Shown here piece after piece: positions 5,407 to 6,992 of a stretch of DNA of 6,992 bases. This DNA is from an uncultured Allobaculum sp. (GTDB lineage Bacteria > Bacillota_I > Bacilli_A > Erysipelotrichales > Erysipelotrichaceae), in NCBI GenBank assembly GCA_948467695.1, contig CAOKFJ010000093.1, forward strand, positions 1 to 6,992. Direction: 5' to 3'. Under the pieces are notes generated by a model. The model ran no database searches. It saw only the letters and a list, made by a program, of their open reading frames with translations, and was not told the origin of the DNA. Each line of letters begins with the position of its first letter. The stretch's first letter is position 1. Made by a program: the position numbers and the translations under genes.

Positions 5407-6636
5407 ATGAAAGTAATTATTATTGGTGAAAACGCAAAAGAACAGGCTATGGCTTCCCTTCTGGAAAGTCACAGCAGCAACGAAGTTCTTGTCCTGCCAG
5501 GCAATCCCGGTACAGGTCAGTTTGAACAGTCCGTTGAAGATCTTCCGGCAGATTATAATCCGGAAGACATTTTTGGTACGATTTCTGAAATTGAACCGGA
5601 TCTGATCATTGTATGCGATGAGAATCTGATCCGTGAGGGCTGGAGCGACCGTCTGTCCAGCCGAGGCTGGAATGTCCTGGCTCCCGATGCAGCGGCTTGC
5701 GCAATGATTGATGACAAGCCGCGCTGGGTAAAAATTATGCAGGATACAAATATTCCGGTTGCCGACTTTAGAATGCTCGACGGCATCGAACAGGCAGAAC
5801 GATTTGTTTCAGAAGTTGAATGCCCGTATGTACTCAAAGAAGTCGGAGGCGAAAAACGCTTCGCCATTCCTTATGATGAAGATGAAGCTCTCGATTTGAT
5901 GAAGAGCTGGTTTGCGGAAGGCGCTTCGAAAGTCATGGTTTCCGAATTTGAAGAAGGACGCCGTTTCAATCTGCCCGTGCTTGTGTGGAAAGCGCATGTC
6001 ATTCCGCTTCTTCCTTATATTGTTCTTCGCGGTGTTTACGAACACGAAGACGATCCGCAGGCAAAAGGCATGGGCGCAATCTGCAGCGCTAAAGGTCCGA
6101 TCAGTCATGAACACGCGCAGGAAGCGGTCGACCGCATTGTTGTACCGTTCCTTAAAGAACTCCAGAAGCGCAACTGCAAATACAATGGTCTGATGACCGG
6201 TGAATTTGTACTGACCGAACGCGGAATTATCTGCGTCAATCTGAAAGCCGGACTATCCGAAACCGGAGCTGTTTCCTACCTGCAGCTTCTTCGCACCGAT
6301 CTTGCCCTGGCTTGGGAAAAGCTGAAAGAGGGCGAACAGGTCGCGCTCGACTGGACACCGAAAACAGCTGTTTCTGTTGTTCTTGCAGCCAAGAATTATC
6401 CAGGCGGCGAATCTCATGGCGCGCCGATCGAAATCGATGAAGACTTCGAAGGCATCATCAACTACAATCACGCCAAGATGAAAGATGGCGAAATTGTGAC
6501 CGACGGCGGACGAATCATGGTTGTTACCCGTATCGGAGATACACTTGCGGAGACTGCGGAAAAAGCGATCGAGTCCCTCAACTGCATCCACTGTGATGAT
6601 CTGATGAGCCGCAAAGATATTGGACAGGATCTTTAA
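5407..6636 (+). CDS. PurD-like ATP-grasp protein with degenerate active-site motifs
   Basis: A 409-residue protein collinear with phosphoribosylamine-glycine ligase (PurD/GARS, about 420-430), which makes glycinamide ribonucleotide in purine synthesis. Recognisable along its length are MKVIIIG at 1-7, PGNPGT (31-36), K144 of the ATP-grasp core, GMGA (221-224), YNG (259-261), NYPGG, DGGRIMVVT and the C-terminal SRKDIG. The catalytic motifs are changed against E. coli PurD as I remember it. GGREHA is NAKEQA, VGPEAPL is lost, and AAGKGV becomes EKRFAI (149-154). The basic DHKR and GPNTGG are replaced by an acidic stretch ending DDPQAKG. EFNCRFGDPE becomes CVNLKAGLSE (276-285), losing the magnesium glutamate and the RFGD group. 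No frameshift or internal stop is seen, and the ribosome binding site is good. No purine gene adjoins it. It may have a new substrate, a binding or regulatory role, or be inactive; ordinary GARS activity looks doubtful. I therefore give no gene symbol. Confidence 0.8.
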   Translation: MKVIIIGENAKEQAMASLLESHSSNEVLVLPGNPGTGQFEQSVEDLPADYNPEDIFGTISEIEPDLIIVCDENLIREGWSDRLSSRGWNVLAPDAAACAMIDDKPRWVKIMQDTNIPVADFRMLDGIEQAERFVSEVECPYVLKEVGGEKRFAIPYDEDEALDLMKSWFAEGASKVMVSEFEEGRRFNLPVLVWKAHVIPLLPYIVLRGVYEHEDDPQAKGMGAICSAKGPISHEHAQEAVDRIVVPFLKELQKRNCKYNGLMTGEFVLTERGIICVNLKAGLSETGAVSYLQLLRTDLALAWEKLKEGEQVALDWTPKTAVSVVLAAKNYPGGESHGAPIEIDEDFEGIINYNHAKMKDGEIVTDGGRIMVVTRIGDTLAETAEKAIESLNCIHCDDLMSRKDIGQDL

Positions 6637-6702
6637 TCAGATACAGAAAAACGAATTTCTGAATAGATCGATATAAATCAAGTCGAAATTACTGAATAAA
6701 GT

Positions 6703-6736
6703 ACAGCTGGGAGAAAGTCTTCCCAGCTGTTTTTTT
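6703..6736 (+). terminator. Rho-independent terminator after the PurD-like gene
   Basis: A perfect 10-bp stem, ACAGCTGGGA (6703-6712) with TCCCAGCTGT (6721-6730), has an 8-base loop and is followed by a T-run to 6736. It begins 67 bases after the stop codon and separates the gene from the tRNA unit. A weaker CAGAAA/TTTCTG hairpin at 6644-6661 precedes it without a T-tract. Confidence 0.95.
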
Positions 6737-6796
6737 GCTTGATCTGCCTCTGAGAATTTTGTTTATAAAACTTTAATATTTTTATTGCGAAAAGGG

Positions 6797-6825
6797 TTTA
6801 CGTTTATTTGATGCTCTGTTATAGT
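6797..6825 (+). promoter_or_regulatory. Promoter of the tRNA-Leu gene
   Basis: TTTACG (6797-6802) and TATAGT (6820-6825) are separated by exactly 17 bases, a good fit to a housekeeping sigma-A promoter. An A/T-rich stretch just upstream (about 6760-6786) could act as an UP element. The start point would be near 6832, about 30 bases before the mature tRNA. Confidence 0.75.
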
Positions 6826-6861
6826 AATGGGGCGTTAACAAATAGCGCGGAAAGAACAATT

Positions 6862-6945
6862 GCGGACGTGGTGAAATGGCAGACACGCTGTCTTCAGGCG
6901 GCAGTGGGGCGACCCGTGTGCGTTCGAATCGCATCGTCCGCACCA
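6862..6945 (+). tRNA. tRNA-Leu, anticodon CAG
   Basis: An 84-base class II tRNA with encoded CCA. Acceptor GCGGACG (6862-6868) pairs with CGTCCGC (6935-6941), discriminator A then CCA. The anticodon stem CTGTC/GGCAG encloses the loop TTCAGGC, putting CAG at 6895-6897, which reads the leucine codon CUG. A long variable arm with GGGG/CCC pairing follows, as expected for leucine tRNAs. The T arm is GTGCG-TTCGAAT-CGCAT (one G·T pair). It has its own promoter upstream. No second tRNA is visible before the window ends. Confidence 0.96.
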
Positions 6946-6957
6946 TTTGAAAACAAT

Positions 6958-6971
6958 AGCCTTATAAGGCT
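6958..6971. repeat. 14-bp perfect palindrome downstream of tRNA-Leu
   Basis: AGCCTTATAAGGCT is its own reverse complement and starts 12 bases after the tRNA CCA. It is not followed by a T-run, so it is a poor intrinsic terminator, though it might help define the tRNA 3' trailer or be a protein-binding site. The window ends 21 bases later. Confidence 0.45.
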
Positions 6972-6992
6972 TAGAAGAGTGCAATATATCCT

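Overview
The window looks like ordinary chromosomal backbone of a Gram-positive (Firmicutes) bacterium. The uvrA–hprK–ppaX–trxB order, Bacillus-type ribosome binding sites (AAGGAGG, AGAAGGAGA), an HPr kinase/phosphorylase of Gram-positive type and a membrane-anchored NodB-family deacetylase all point there. GC is moderate (about half by eye). A moderate-GC Erysipelotrichia-like lineage is my best guess, but it is a weak inference. The standard genetic code fits every gene. I see no transposase, phage gene, CRISPR array or toxin–antitoxin pair.

Layout: (1) 1-120 is the last 39 codons of uvrA, closed by a strong terminator. (2) 198-552 is a gene-poor leader with a long-range 9-bp inverted repeat ahead of hprK. 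(3) 553-3196 carries hprK, a PpaX-type HAD phosphatase and trxB on the + strand. A 14-bp palindrome and a terminator-like hairpin separate hprK from the tightly linked ppaX-trxB pair. (4) Two back-to-back terminators (3244-3274 for +, 3305-3349 for -) insulate trxB from a convergent polysaccharide deacetylase gene (3376-4851, -). (5) 4852-5406 is a divergent intergenic region with several short repeats. (6) 5407-6636 encodes a PurD-like ATP-grasp protein whose core catalytic motifs have been lost, followed by a terminator. (7) A good sigma-A type promoter drives a tRNA-Leu(CAG) gene (6862-6945). The window ends 47 bases later, just after a 14-bp perfect palindrome.

How the genes fit together: HprK phosphorylates HPr on serine for carbon catabolite control. 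It also removes that phosphate phosphorolytically, releasing pyrophosphate. PpaX-type phosphatases hydrolyse this pyrophosphate, so hprK and ppaX form a functional pair. TrxB supplies reduced thioredoxin. The deacetylase probably modifies peptidoglycan or another N-acetylated surface glycan. The PurD-like gene stands alone, with no other purine genes beside it.

The most unusual item is the PurD-like protein: full-length, PurD fold and C-terminal signature kept, ATP/Mg and phosphoribosylamine motifs degenerate. Secondary leads are the hprK leader structure, the hprK/ppaX junction and the repeats in front of the deacetylase. I did not find a convincing new multi-gene system.
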